Assembly: GCF_000282115.1 (NCBI RefSeq)
Contig: NZ_AKJY01000020.1
Span: 1-33,171 of the forward strand
Origin: Chryseobacterium populi
GTDB taxonomy: Bacteria; Bacteroidota; Bacteroidia; Flavobacteriales; Weeksellaceae
DNA length: 33,171 nucleotides
Direction of reading: 5' to 3'
A model generated the notes under the pieces. The model did no database searches and was not told the origin of the DNA. It saw only the letters and a list, made by a program, of their open reading frames with translations. Positions 16,201 through 24,661 of the stretch are shown here, in pieces; within the stretch, counting starts at the first letter, position 1; each line of letters starts with the position of its first letter. The position numbers and the translations under genes are program-made.

Positions 16201-17661
16201 CTATTTGCTCATCAATTTCCAAAGCTCATTAATTACTTCTTTGTCGTCAAAATGATGTTTTACACCATTAATCTCCTGATAGTTTTCGTGTCCTTTTCCG
16301 GCTACGAGAACAATATCTTTCGGTTCTGCAAACTTTATGGCCATTTTTATGGCTTCTTTTCTATCGGGAATTGAAGTGTATTTGCTGAAGTTCTGAGGTT
16401 CAACGCCTGCTTCAATTTCTTTGATAATCTGTGCCGGATCTTCTGTTCTCGGGTTGTCTGAGGTGATGATTGCCAATGTTGATTTTTTAGTGGCAATATT
16501 TCCCATTTCAGGTCTCTTGGAGTGATCCCTGTCACCTCCGCAACCGAAAACGGTGATCAGTCTTTCATTTTTTGTCCTGATGTCATTAATGCTGTCCAGA
16601 ATATTTTCCAAAGCATCCGGAGTGTGGGCATAGTCTACGATAAAGAATATTCCACCATCTGATTTGAATGTTTCAAATCTTCCGGAAACTCTTTTCAGCT
16701 TGCTGATGGCCTGAAGGATTTCATCCTGCTCAAAACCAAGTTCGGATGCAATTCCGAAAACAAGCAGGAGATTGTAAACATTAAACTTACCCGTTAAAGT
16801 GGTCCAGAATTCTTTTCCGTTGAAATTCAACAACATTCCGTTAAAATCAACTTCCAGAAGTCTTCCGTGATAGTCAGCCATTGTCTTCAAAGCATAAGAA
16901 ATTTTCTTTGCTTTTGTGTTTTGAAGCATCACGTTCCCGTTTTTATCATCAATATTGGTGATGGCAACAGCGGAATCTTCCAGCCCTTCAAAAAACCTTT
17001 TTTTCGTTTTCAGATAGTCATCAAAAGTTTTATGATAATCTAAATGATCATGGGTAAGATTGGTAAATCCGGCTATTTTAAAATGTAATCCTTCAATTCT
17101 GTTTTGAGAAATCCCATGGGAACTTACTTCCATAAAGGCAAATTCACAGCCTGATTCTACTGCTTTTGCTAAAATCTGATTGATTGTAATTACATCAGGA
17201 GTTGTGTGGGTTGCGGGAATAATCTCTTCCCCGATTCTGATTTCCACGGTTGAAAGTAAGGCCGAATTATACCCTAAATTTTTGAAAACGTCAAACAATA
17301 AAGTGGAAACCGATGTTTTACCGTTGGTTCCTGTAACTCCAATCAGCTTTAATTTTTGTGATGGGTTTCCATAAAAATTCGAGGCTAAATGTCCTAAAGC
17401 TTTTGATGAATCTTTTACTTTAATATACGTAACGTTTTCATTCAGGCTTTCAGGAAATTCTTCACAAACAATTGTTTTTGCACCTTTTTCTACAGAAGAT
17501 TCAATGAATGAATGCCCATCTACAACCGTTCCTCTTATCGCAATGTAAAGAGCGTTTTCGGAAACCTTTCTGCTGTCGAACACCAATGCAGAAACTTCAC
17601 GGGTATTGTCGCCGTGAATTTCTAAAACTGGAATTCTGTTTAATAATTCTGTTACAATCAT
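16201..17661 (-). CDS. murE: UDP-MurNAc-L-Ala-D-Glu:meso-diaminopimelate ligase MurE
   Basis: This cytosolic Mur ligase adds the third stem-peptide residue. The P-loop GTNGKT (111-116), the lysine cluster around K220 that supplies the carbamylated lysine, and the HDHLDYH motif (204-210) are present. The motif DNPR (402-405) is the known signature of enzymes that use meso-diaminopimelate rather than lysine, so the wall should be of the A1-gamma DAP type. The length of 486 residues is normal. It follows ftsI across a family A repeat. murF, which would add D-Ala-D-Ala next, is not in this cluster. Confidence 0.97.
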   Translation of the reverse strand: MIVTELLNRIPVLEIHGDNTREVSALVFDSRKVSENALYIAIRGTVVDGHSFIESSVEKGAKTIVCEEFPESLNENVTYIKVKDSSKALGHLASNFYGNPSQKLKLIGVTGTNGKTSVSTLLFDVFKNLGYNSALLSTVEIRIGEEIIPATHTTPDVITINQILAKAVESGCEFAFMEVSSHGISQNRIEGLHFKIAGFTNLTHDHLDYHKTFDDYLKTKKRFFEGLEDSAVAITNIDDKNGNVMLQNTKAKKISYALKTMADYHGRLLEVDFNGMLLNFNGKEFWTTLTGKFNVYNLLLVFGIASELGFEQDEILQAISKLKRVSGRFETFKSDGGIFFIVDYAHTPDALENILDSINDIRTKNERLITVFGCGGDRDHSKRPEMGNIATKKSTLAIITSDNPRTEDPAQIIKEIEAGVEPQNFSKYTSIPDRKEAIKMAIKFAEPKDIVLVAGKGHENYQEINGVKHHFDDKEVINELWKLMSK

Positions 17662-17670
17662 TTTTTTATT

Positions 17671-17716
17671 GATAGGACTGCATCCTATCCTTTGTTAAAT
17701 CGTCCTTTCAGGACTC
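17671..17716. repeat. Family A two-hairpin repeat, copy 3 (ftsI-murE gap)
   Basis: GATAGGA (17671-17677) pairs with TCCTATC (17683-17689) around CTGCA; then CTTTGTTAAATC; then GTCCT (17702-17706) pairs with AGGAC (17710-17714) around TTC. It is nearly identical to copy 1 from the linker onward. Confidence 0.85.
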
Positions 17717-17725
17717 ATTTTTATT

Positions 17726-19717
17726 CTAATTCTGCAGAGATAAATAAATTCTCTGATTTTTACTGATACTTGTCCCTTCCAGCGGGAATTGCTCTTTTAT
17801 TCTTCCCACTCCTTTATAGTCGACGCGATATCCTAAATTTTCCAGTTGGGGGATCACGTTTTTACCAATTAATCCTACTACACCTGGCATCTGTTTATTA
17901 TTAACTGCTATTTTCACATTAGGCTCGACCATTTTATTAAGGTTTACCTTTCTGTCGACAAGCATTTCTTTTTCGATATTCTGAGGCGTTTTCAGGAACG
18001 TTTTCCCTGCAATTTCCTTGAAAACGGGAGCTGAAACGGTACCGCCATAAAAACCTTTTGCTGTATTCGGTTCACTAATCATCACATAGCAGGTGTATTT
18101 CGGATTATCAGCCGGATAGAATCCTGCAAATGAGGCACGGTATTTCATCGGGCCGGGGAGCCAGTATTCAAATCTTGCAGTTCCTGTTTTTCCTGCCATT
18201 TTAAGGTTGGGTGTAAAAATACTTCTTCCGGTTCCTTTTTCTACTGCTTTTGTTAGGGCGCTGGTCATCATTTTTACTGCTTTTTCTGATGCCATTTTAT
18301 TCACCATTACCTCTGGTTTTGCCTCATACATTACCTTTCCATCCTTCATGATTTTATCAATAAACAAAGGCTTAAGCATTTTTCCGCCATTAGCAACCCC
18401 ATTGTAGAAAGTTGTCAACTGCAGAAGGTTGATATTTGATGAATATCCATAAGCGATTGAAGCTAACGTTGCTGCATTCCATCTTTTATTTTCAGGTGTT
18501 ACAATTTTAGGCTTTGCAATGCCCGGAAGTTCAATATCCATTTTATCGAATAATTTCCAACGTTTTAAATGGTCAAGGAAAATCTGTGGTTTATCTGCGT
18601 AATATTTTGTGATCAGTTTTGCTGTTCCCACGTTACTGGATTTTGCCAGTACATCACTGATGTCATATGTTCCGCCACCATGGCCGTCTGAAATCCTCTG
18701 TTTGGCATAGGTCCATACTCCGTTTCCTACATTTACGGTTGTATTTTCATCAATAAAACCGTCATCCATTGCTGCTAAGAGCGAAATGGTCTTGAATGTG
18801 GAGCCGGGTTCGATGTTATCTTTTAAGGCATAGTTGTATGAATCTTCGTAATCTCCGGAATCTGTTCTTCTTAAATTAACAAGGGCACGTACTTTTCCGG
18901 TTTCCACTTCCATTACGATTACTGTCCCATGTTTTGCTTCGAAATTGATCAGTTGCTTTTCTAATGCAGAATGTGCAATGTCTTGAATTCTAAGGTCTAA
19001 AGTCGTATAAACATCTTCTCCATCAACAGGTTCCTGAACTTTCCAGAAGTCAATGGGTTTCCACTGGGAAGAGTTGATTCTCTGCTCCAGTCTTTTTCCG
19101 TCGGTTCCTGTCAGGTATTTTGAGAAAGCTCCTTCCAGTCCGGATCTATATTCGCCGTTATCCATTCCGATGGTTCCGGCTCCGATTTCTGAAGTTGCCA
19201 GCTCTCTTTTGTAGTTTCTGTCTACAATGAACCCCCCTTTATTCTTACCTTTTCTGAAGATCGGGAATTTTCTGATTCTGTCATACTGATCGAAATCCAG
19301 GCCTTTAGCTAAAGTATAATATTGGTTTTTCTTTTTTCTCTGCTCGTCAAATTTCTGTCTGAATTCACCTCTTGATTTTCCGAACATCTTGCTTAAAGAA
19401 TCTGTCAAAGCACCAATATTGTTGCTGTAGACTGTGTCTTTCATGGTTTTGAAATCAAGATAGATGTCATAACGCATAACAGTGGTTGCCAGGATAGAAC
19501 CGTCTGAAGCAAAGAGATTTCCGCGGGCTGCTTTTAAAGTGGCCTCACGGTAGTTTTTATTGATATAATCGTCTTTGATTTCCTGGACATTGGTATTTTG
19601 AAGAATAACAATCCTTGTCAAAAAAAGTACAAACACGCATAAAGCTACCACTGCGAAGAGGTAGCCCCACCTTAACGTTTTTTTACGTTTGTTATCGTAT
19701 TCATTTTGCTTTTGCAT
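17726..19717 (-). CDS. ftsI: Septal class B penicillin-binding protein (FtsI/PBP3, PASTA-bearing)
   Basis: This is the monofunctional DD-transpeptidase that crosslinks septal peptidoglycan with FtsW. There is one N-terminal TM helix (about 18-38), a dimerisation/pedestal domain, then the transpeptidase domain. The catalytic motifs are complete: S306-T-F-K309, S360-S-N362 and K510-T-G-T-A514. A C-terminal PASTA-like domain (about 603-663, starting at MPGVVG) makes it 663 residues, longer than E. coli FtsI. Penicillin would be expected to acylate S306. The start overlaps the end of ftsL by 17 bases, so the two are translated in close coupling. Confidence 0.96.
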   Translation of the reverse strand: MQKQNEYDNKRKKTLRWGYLFAVVALCVFVLFLTRIVILQNTNVQEIKDDYINKNYREATLKAARGNLFASDGSILATTVMRYDIYLDFKTMKDTVYSNNIGALTDSLSKMFGKSRGEFRQKFDEQRKKKNQYYTLAKGLDFDQYDRIRKFPIFRKGKNKGGFIVDRNYKRELATSEIGAGTIGMDNGEYRSGLEGAFSKYLTGTDGKRLEQRINSSQWKPIDFWKVQEPVDGEDVYTTLDLRIQDIAHSALEKQLINFEAKHGTVIVMEVETGKVRALVNLRRTDSGDYEDSYNYALKDNIEPGSTFKTISLLAAMDDGFIDENTTVNVGNGVWTYAKQRISDGHGGGTYDISDVLAKSSNVGTAKLITKYYADKPQIFLDHLKRWKLFDKMDIELPGIAKPKIVTPENKRWNAATLASIAYGYSSNINLLQLTTFYNGVANGGKMLKPLFIDKIMKDGKVMYEAKPEVMVNKMASEKAVKMMTSALTKAVEKGTGRSIFTPNLKMAGKTGTARFEYWLPGPMKYRASFAGFYPADNPKYTCYVMISEPNTAKGFYGGTVSAPVFKEIAGKTFLKTPQNIEKEMLVDRKVNLNKMVEPNVKIAVNNKQMPGVVGLIGKNVIPQLENLGYRVDYKGVGRIKEQFPLEGTSISKNQRIYLSLQN

Positions 19718-20066
19718 CTGTACTATCCAATTTTATTAATAGTTTGTGAGGATGGTTTTCCAGTGTCATTAAAGAATCCCGTGCCACTTCTTTTCCCAGC
19801 TCCGATTCCATTTTTACTTTGATCAGCTTACTTTGTGCATAAGCATTTCTCGATTTATATTCTTCAGTTTCTTCTTTTAAGGCATTTACAATTTTGATCT
19901 TCTTATTGACAAGGTGATTGCTGTAAATCATGGCCATCATCAGAACGAACAGCAGTAAAAAATACTTGTAATGTATTTTTATTTCATCACGGTTCAGGAA
20001 GTTCCCTTTTATAATGTCTATAAAAGTTAATTTCTTCTGAGGGCGATATGTTGTTCTTTTAGCCAA
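19701..20066 (-). CDS. ftsL: FtsL-like cell division protein
   Basis: The 121-residue protein has a basic cytosolic N-terminus, one TM helix (about 35-52) and a periplasmic helical stretch (about 55-90) with heptad-like spacing. This is the topology of FtsL, which forms a complex with FtsB-type and FtsQ proteins to activate FtsWI. Sequence similarity across phyla is low, so the call rests on topology, length and its place between rsmH and ftsI. It overlaps ftsI by 17 bases and lies 84 bases after rsmH. Confidence 0.85.
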   Translation of the reverse strand: MAKRTTYRPQKKLTFIDIIKGNFLNRDEIKIHYKYFLLLFVLMMAMIYSNHLVNKKIKIVNALKEETEEYKSRNAYAQSKLIKVKMESELGKEVARDSLMTLENHPHKLLIKLDSTDAKAK

Positions 20067-20150
20067 AATCTTTTTATGTCAACTTGCTTTGCAGTATGTT
20101 CTCTTTGTGTCAATCGTCAATTTTTCATATATTTTATTGACTTATTTACC

Positions 20151-21044
20151 TTACACTTTAATTCCTGTTCTCATTTTTGCACTTCTTGCTCTTGAGTTTT
20201 CCTCAATCTCCTTGTCGTCCGGGATGATGGCTTTACTCTTGAGCAGGTCAAATGCTTTTTTATAATTTCCGTAAATGTCTCTTTCCGGCTCCCCTTCAAA
20301 CATTCCGTTTTTCAAAAATCTTTTTACCAGGCGGTCTTCCAGAGAGTGATAGGAGATCACTACCAGTCTTCCTTCCGGTTTTAAAACATGATAAGCCTGA
20401 ATCAGCATTTCTTTTAACACTTCCAGCTCCTGGTTTACTTCAATTCTTATCGCCTGGAAAAGCTGGGCGTAAAATTTATTTATTTTATGAGGCGGGAGGT
20501 AGCTGAATAATTTTTTCAGGTCTTCCGTTGTCTCAATACTTTTGTTTTTCCTGTGATGTACGATATCTCTTGCCAGTTTTCTTGCTTCCCTGAGCTCGCC
20601 ATAATAGTAGAAAATATCTGCCAGCTGCTCTTCTTCATAATCGTTAATTACTCTTTTGGCATCAAGGCTTTGCATGACATTCATTCTCATATCCAAAGGA
20701 GCGTTGCTTCTTGTGGAGAATCCTCTTTCTGCTTCATCAAACTGATGAGATGACACCCCAAGATCAGCAAGAATTCCGTCAACCTGAGCAGCTCCATACA
20801 TCAGTAAGGAGTTCTCCAGAAATCTGAAATTCTGGTTGATCAGAGTAAATCTCGGATCATCTATTGTATTTTTAAGAGCATCCAGATCCTGGTCAAAACT
20901 GTACAGTTTCCCTTTATCTGAAAGTCTGCTCAATATCTCTCTTGAGTGGCCACCGCCACCAAAAGTGCAGTCCACATATGTTCCGTCCGGATTCGTCACC
21001 AAATCATCAACACTTTGCTTCAACAAAACGGGATTATGATACAT
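20151..21044 (-). CDS. rsmH: 16S rRNA (cytosine-1402-N4)-methyltransferase RsmH
   Basis: RsmH (MraW) methylates N4 of C1402 in the 16S rRNA decoding site using S-adenosylmethionine. The SAM-binding segment VDCTFGGGGHSREIL (about 24-38), the active-site-region ADLGVSSHQFDEAERGFS (about 93-110) and the C-terminal ISYHSLEDRLVKRF and SRARSAKMR motifs are clear. The length of 297 residues is typical. It lies 37 bases after mraZ, the normal dcw order, and would be controlled by the MraZ operator upstream. Confidence 0.97.
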   Translation of the reverse strand: MYHNPVLLKQSVDDLVTNPDGTYVDCTFGGGGHSREILSRLSDKGKLYSFDQDLDALKNTIDDPRFTLINQNFRFLENSLLMYGAAQVDGILADLGVSSHQFDEAERGFSTRSNAPLDMRMNVMQSLDAKRVINDYEEEQLADIFYYYGELREARKLARDIVHHRKNKSIETTEDLKKLFSYLPPHKINKFYAQLFQAIRIEVNQELEVLKEMLIQAYHVLKPEGRLVVISYHSLEDRLVKRFLKNGMFEGEPERDIYGNYKKAFDLLKSKAIIPDDKEIEENSRARSAKMRTGIKV

Positions 21045-21081
21045 GCTTTAGTTTGTGTTTTTCGCTTTTTACTCAGCGTAG

Positions 21082-21540
21082 TTATTCTTCATCGAAAGAG
21101 CCCATTACATCTTCGGCAAGGCTGGCAAAATCGGCTTCGTTGGTGGAAATCACTTTTTCATAGGCTTCTTTATCCCAAATTTCAAAAAGCTCTCCTGCGC
21201 TTGTGATCACAATATCTTTCTGAAGATTTGCGAAATGCGTAAGATCTTTTGAGATCTGTAATCTTCCTGCATTATCCAACTCTACTGTTTTTACTCCTGC
21301 CGTAAACATTCTTATGAAATCAGCATTCTTTTTAATGAACCTGTTTAGCTTATTAATTTTATCCATCAGCTTATCCCATGCTTTCATAGGATATACTTCA
21401 AGGCAAGGTTGGAACACAGATCTTTTGACTACAAACGCTTTGTCTTCGAAGTTCTCCATCTGCCTGATCAGCGATGAAGGTACTTTTAAGCGGCCTTTGT
21501 CGTCTATTTTACACTCATATGTTCCAATGAAATTCTTCAT
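21082..21540 (-). CDS. mraZ: Transcriptional regulator MraZ
   Basis: MraZ is a double AbrB/SpoVT-fold DNA-binding protein that forms a ring and represses the dcw operon in several bacteria. Both domains show the DxxGR motif: DDKGR at about 13-17 and DNAGR at about 89-93. I chose ATG 21540 (MKNFIGTYECKID, 152 residues). Family members start directly before the F.G.Y strand, and the longer frame from 21579 would run into the operator and promoter. It is the first gene of the cluster. The TGGRA repeats just upstream indicate autoregulation. Confidence 0.96.
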   Translation of the reverse strand: MKNFIGTYECKIDDKGRLKVPSSLIRQMENFEDKAFVVKRSVFQPCLEVYPMKAWDKLMDKINKLNRFIKKNADFIRMFTAGVKTVELDNAGRLQISKDLTHFANLQKDIVITSAGELFEIWDKEAYEKVISTNEADFASLAEDVMGSFDEE

Positions 21541-21546
21541 TTGGGA

Positions 21547-21554
21547 CAAATTTA
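21547..21554 (-). promoter_or_regulatory. Candidate -7 box of the mraZ/dcw promoter
   Basis: On the minus strand TAAATTTG (21554-21547) matches TAnnTTTG. It is only six bases from the mraZ ATG, so a transcript from it would be nearly leaderless. No TTG lies at the usual -33 spacing; the MraZ repeats occupy that place. Treat as tentative. Confidence 0.4.
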
Positions 21555-21563
21555 TATAAATAT

Positions 21564-21588
21564 TTCCAAAACTTCCCACTTTTTCCCA
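21564..21588 (-). promoter_or_regulatory. MraZ operator: three TGGRA repeats
   Basis: Read on the minus strand, TGGGA (21588-21584), TGGGA (21578-21574) and TGGAA (21568-21564) are each separated by exactly five bases. This is the arrangement known for MraZ binding sites (TGGGN repeats with five-base spacers). The site is 24-48 bases upstream of the mraZ ATG and overlaps the -33 region, consistent with autorepression. Confidence 0.85.
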
Positions 21589-21782
21589 CTTTTTGACTTA
21601 ATGTTAATAAGTTTTATCAAAGATTTAATTTTGAATAGGTAAGCTACTGATAGTTTGTGGTTTGTGAATCGTGTTATTTAGGCCATAATAAAAAGGGTCC
21701 GAAAAAAAGGAATGAAAAGAAGGTTATTATATTATTTTTATTTTAAATTAGAGATATCAAAATATTTTTGAGGTTTAATTTG

Positions 21783-21790
21783 TATTTTTG
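21783..21790 (+). promoter_or_regulatory. Candidate -7 box for the hydrolase-ysxC unit
   Basis: TATTTTTG matches TAnnTTTG and ends 23 bases before the hydrolase ATG at 21813. No TTG is found at 17-23 bases upstream (one occurs at 12), so the match is partial. Confidence 0.35.
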
Positions 21791-21812
21791 CAAAGCTTTA
21801 TTAAGGCGTTTT

Positions 21813-22574
21813 ATGATATTTAGTACAAAAAAAGAAAAAAAATATACCTTTGTAGAGGCGGGAGAAGGACATCCATTGGTGCTGTTGCACGGTTTAATGG
21901 GTGGTTTGAGTAATTTCGATAAGATGGTGAATTTTTTTTCAGAGAGAGGATTCAAGGTGTATGTACCTCAGTTGCCGATCTACGATTTACCGGTACTCAA
22001 TACTAATCTTACCACACTTGCAAAATATATTATCAAGTTTATAGAAAGCCATGTTTCTGAACCTGTAACCATTGTTGGAAATTCAATGGGTGGTCATGTT
22101 GGGCTTATCTTAACATTAGCAAGACCTGATTTAGTAAAAAATCTTGTTTTAACCGGAAGCTCCGGATTATACGAAAGAACATTCGGAGACAGCTTTCCAA
22201 GAAAAAATGACAGATCCTATATAAGGAAGAAAACGGAAGAGGTTTTCTATGACCCTACCATTGCGACTGAAGATTTGGTAGATGAAGTTTTCGGAGTAGT
22301 GAATGACAGAATGAAAGGGATCAAAACCGTTATGCTGGCGAGAAGTGCCATTAAACACAATATGCTGAATGACCTTCCGAAAATTACATGTCCTACCTGT
22401 CTGATCTGGGGAAAGCAGGATAATGTAACCCCTCCCGAAGTGGCGGAAGATATGCACAAATTTATTCCGAATTCAGACCTGTTCTGGATTGATCATTGCG
22501 GCCACGCAGCGATGATGGAAAAGCCGGATGAATTCAATGAAATTCTATACAACTGGATAAAAGATAAAGTTTAA
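21813..22574 (+). CDS. Alpha/beta-fold hydrolase
   Basis: The 253-residue protein has a complete alpha/beta-hydrolase catalytic set: nucleophile S91 in GNSMGGH, acid D203 in GKQDNVTPP and base H231 in DHCGHAAMMEKP. The oxyanion-hole region LLHGLMGG lies at 24-31. It has no signal peptide and should be cytosolic. The substrate is unknown; esterase, lipase-like and C-C hydrolase roles are all possible. I chose ATG 21813 because the upstream in-frame TTG lies before the candidate -7 box. It is first in a plus-strand block, followed by an internal terminator and then ysxC, as in related flavobacteria. Confidence 0.88.
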   Translation: MIFSTKKEKKYTFVEAGEGHPLVLLHGLMGGLSNFDKMVNFFSERGFKVYVPQLPIYDLPVLNTNLTTLAKYIIKFIESHVSEPVTIVGNSMGGHVGLILTLARPDLVKNLVLTGSSGLYERTFGDSFPRKNDRSYIRKKTEEVFYDPTIATEDLVDEVFGVVNDRMKGIKTVMLARSAIKHNMLNDLPKITCPTCLIWGKQDNVTPPEVAEDMHKFIPNSDLFWIDHCGHAAMMEKPDEFNEILYNWIKDKV

Positions 22575-22587
22575 AATAAAAATATAA

Positions 22588-22624
22588 CAGACCATTAAGA
22601 GCTTTTTCTTAATGGTTTGTTTTT
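22588..22624 (+). terminator. Intrinsic terminator after the hydrolase gene
   Basis: CAGACCATTAAGA (22588-22600) pairs with TCTTAATGGTTTG (22607-22619), with one G-U wobble, around GCTTTT and is followed by TTTTT. It lies 16 bases before ysxC, so ysxC may need readthrough or a promoter within the gap. Confidence 0.75.
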
Positions 22625-22639
22625 CTAAAAATATTCGAA

Positions 22640-23263
22640 ATGGTTATTAAAACAGCAACATTTGTAAAGAGCAGCGGAAAATGGCAGGAATGTCCTGAAC
22701 CCAATATTCCTGAATATGCTTTTATCGGAAGATCTAATGTTGGAAAATCATCATTGATTAATGCAATGATGAATCATAAGGATTTGGCAAAAACGTCAGG
22801 GACTCCCGGGAAAACCCAGCTTATTAATCATTTTTTAGTGAATGATACCTGGTATCTTACCGATTTGCCGGGCTATGGATATGCCAAGGTTTCAAAAGTC
22901 ATCAGAAAAGATTTTGAAAAGCTCATTACCAATTATATTTTAAACCGAAAGAATCTTGTAAACCTTTTTGTGCTGGTGGATATAAGGCACACGCCTCAGA
23001 AGATTGACATGGAATTTATCCAGTGGTGCGGGGAAAGCGGAATTCCTTTTTCAATTGTATTTACAAAAGCAGATAAGCTGAAACCGAATGTTGCGATAAA
23101 AAATGTAGAAGAGTATAAAAAAGAGCTTCATAAAACATGGGAAGACCTTCCGGAATTATACGTTACTTCTGCTGAAAAGAAAGAAGGCGGAGACGAGATT
23201 CTGAGCTTCATTCAAAAGACCAATGATTTTTTAAAAAATAATAATGTAAGCTTTGATGAGTAA
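22640..23263 (+). CDS. ysxC: Ribosome biogenesis GTP-binding protein YsxC/EngB (YihA)
   Basis: YsxC is an essential TRAFAC-class GTPase for 50S subunit assembly. All G motifs are present in a 207-residue single-domain protein: G1 GRSNVGKSS (30-38), G2 threonine in SGTPGKTQ (53-60), G3 DLPGYG, G4 TKAD and G5 TSA near residue 170. The N-terminal extension before G1 is typical. The gene overlaps the acetyltransferase gene by eight bases. Confidence 0.96.
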   Translation: MVIKTATFVKSSGKWQECPEPNIPEYAFIGRSNVGKSSLINAMMNHKDLAKTSGTPGKTQLINHFLVNDTWYLTDLPGYGYAKVSKVIRKDFEKLITNYILNRKNLVNLFVLVDIRHTPQKIDMEFIQWCGESGIPFSIVFTKADKLKPNVAIKNVEEYKKELHKTWEDLPELYVTSAEKKEGGDEILSFIQKTNDFLKNNNVSFDE

Positions 23264-23705
23264 TATAATCTGGAAAATAAAAACTTTTGATGAATTTACC
23301 GTTCCGGAATTATATCAGATCCTGAAGGCCCGGATTGATGTTTTTGTAATTGAGCAAAACTGTCCGTATCCGGATCTTGATAATTATGATCAGAAAGCCG
23401 TTCACATCTGGGCGGAAGAAAACGGAGACATACTGGCGTACTGCCGTGTTTTTGACAAAGGGATAAAGTATGACGAAACGTCTTTCGGAAGAGTACTGAC
23501 AACGGAGCTGGCCAGAGGGAAAAGTTTAGGAAAGCAGCTGATAAAATATGCTGTTGAAACAATAGAAAACCGTTTCCATACTTCCGAAATCAAAATTTCA
23601 GCACAGGATTATTTATTAAGGTTCTATTCTGAATTCGGATTTGAAGACACCGGAAAAAAATATCTTGAAGATGATATTCCACACACGGAAATGATAAGAA
23701 AATAA
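23256..23705 (+). CDS. ElaA-like GNAT-family N-acetyltransferase
   Basis: The 149-residue protein resembles ElaA-type GNAT acetyltransferases. An N-terminal segment around ELYQILKARIDVFVIEQNC leads into the fold, and the acetyl-CoA-binding loop appears as the RGKSLGKQLI segment (about 89-98), matching the Q/RxxGxG/A pattern. The acceptor substrate is unknown. ATG 23256 is preferred to the adjacent TTG. The start lies inside the end of ysxC, so translation is probably coupled. The block ends at the shared hairpin at 23704-23735. Confidence 0.87.
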   Translation: MSNIIWKIKTFDEFTVPELYQILKARIDVFVIEQNCPYPDLDNYDQKAVHIWAEENGDILAYCRVFDKGIKYDETSFGRVLTTELARGKSLGKQLIKYAVETIENRFHTSEIKISAQDYLLRFYSEFGFEDTGKKYLEDDIPHTEMIRK

Positions 23706-23735
23706 AAAAAGCGAAGATTTTTCTTCGCTTTTTTT
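23704..23735. terminator. Bidirectional terminator between convergent units
   Basis: AAAAAAAGCGAAGA (23704-23717) and TCTTCGCTTTTTTT (23722-23735) form a stem around TTTT with a T-run on either strand. It closes the plus-strand acetyltransferase transcript and the minus-strand nine-gene operon. Confidence 0.9.
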
Positions 23736-23756
23736 GTGGGTTTATGGGAAATGTTT

Positions 23757-24650
23757 TTAGTTTTGCCCTGAAATTGCTTTTAAAATAATCGGCTCCAGAT
23801 TAGATGGAAGATCAGCGGATTTTATCTGATATTTTTTGATTTTCATTTCTTTGAACCAGTTTTCCCAATATTCTTTGATGACATCTCCTTCAAAAGGATT
23901 CCCCCTCACAGGATTGATTCCTAAAACGATGACTTCAAGACTTTCAAGGTCGTCATTAGCCTTAATAAATCCTAACCCTCTATCCTGAATTTTTGTTTTG
24001 AAATCTGAAGTGTTCAGCTTTAGAGATTTTACCAATTCCGGGGTAAGGTAAGATGTTTTCTTTCCTTCCGAAAACTTGGAATCTTTGTGATAAATATAGC
24101 CGTCGGTAAGAATAACGAGGATATTTCTGTGATTATCCTTTATGCAGTAGTCTTTTACCTTATTTTTAAAAAACTCCCAGATATCGGAGCCTACATACTG
24201 TTTATCATTAATAGCGGACTGATAAATCTGTGAAGGCAGGGACGAATATTTTTTATCAATCAGATCAATATTGTCTTTTGTAGTGTTTCTGTCAAAAGAA
24301 ACTTTTAATTCTTTTGTAAGATCATTCATTTTTGGATCGGATGGCTCAGGATTGAAGAAAACCTGCATTTGATCATTAAGCTGAATAACTCTTTTACTTT
24401 TAATATGATCTAAAAAGCCTTTATCAACTGATTTGATGTATTCAATATCTCTTTGAAAATATTCCATCGTAGGATTGGGGTTTTTCTCAGGATCGATTCT
24501 GTCGGAAAGGTCTATTAAAACACTTATATTTAAATTTTTGAGATTGCTTGTGTTGCGGGTGGTTGTTGAAATTTCTTTAGGTTGTTCCCTGGCTTTGCTG
24601 CACTGAATGAATAGAACAGCAGGAATTAAGAAATAGAGTATTTTTTTCAT
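23757..24650 (-). CDS. vWA-like lipoprotein
   Basis: The 297-residue protein begins with a lipoprotein signal ending in the lipobox LFIQ-C17. The mature protein has a von Willebrand A-like core. A first strand carries D47-L-S49-D-R51 where the MIDAS motif DxSxS is expected, and a later strand ILVILTDG (about 177-184) has T182-D183 in the position of the downstream MIDAS residues. The last MIDAS serine is replaced by Arg, so metal binding is uncertain. It is the last gene of the nine-gene operon, 11 bases after the coiled-coil membrane protein, and ends at the shared terminator. It should sit in the envelope facing the periplasm or outside. I infer a partner role with the membrane and TerB-like proteins; function unknown. 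Confidence 0.75.
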   Translation of the reverse strand: MKKILYFLIPAVLFIQCSKAREQPKEISTTTRNTSNLKNLNISVLIDLSDRIDPEKNPNPTMEYFQRDIEYIKSVDKGFLDHIKSKRVIQLNDQMQVFFNPEPSDPKMNDLTKELKVSFDRNTTKDNIDLIDKKYSSLPSQIYQSAINDKQYVGSDIWEFFKNKVKDYCIKDNHRNILVILTDGYIYHKDSKFSEGKKTSYLTPELVKSLKLNTSDFKTKIQDRGLGFIKANDDLESLEVIVLGINPVRGNPFEGDVIKEYWENWFKEMKIKKYQIKSADLPSNLEPIILKAISGQN

Positions 24651-24661
24651 ATCCGGTGATT

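Noticed and set aside
21541..21579. Thirteen-codon upstream extension of mraZ
   Set aside because: It would place the candidate promoter and most of the MraZ operator inside the coding region, and MraZ proteins start at the MKNFIGTY-like position.
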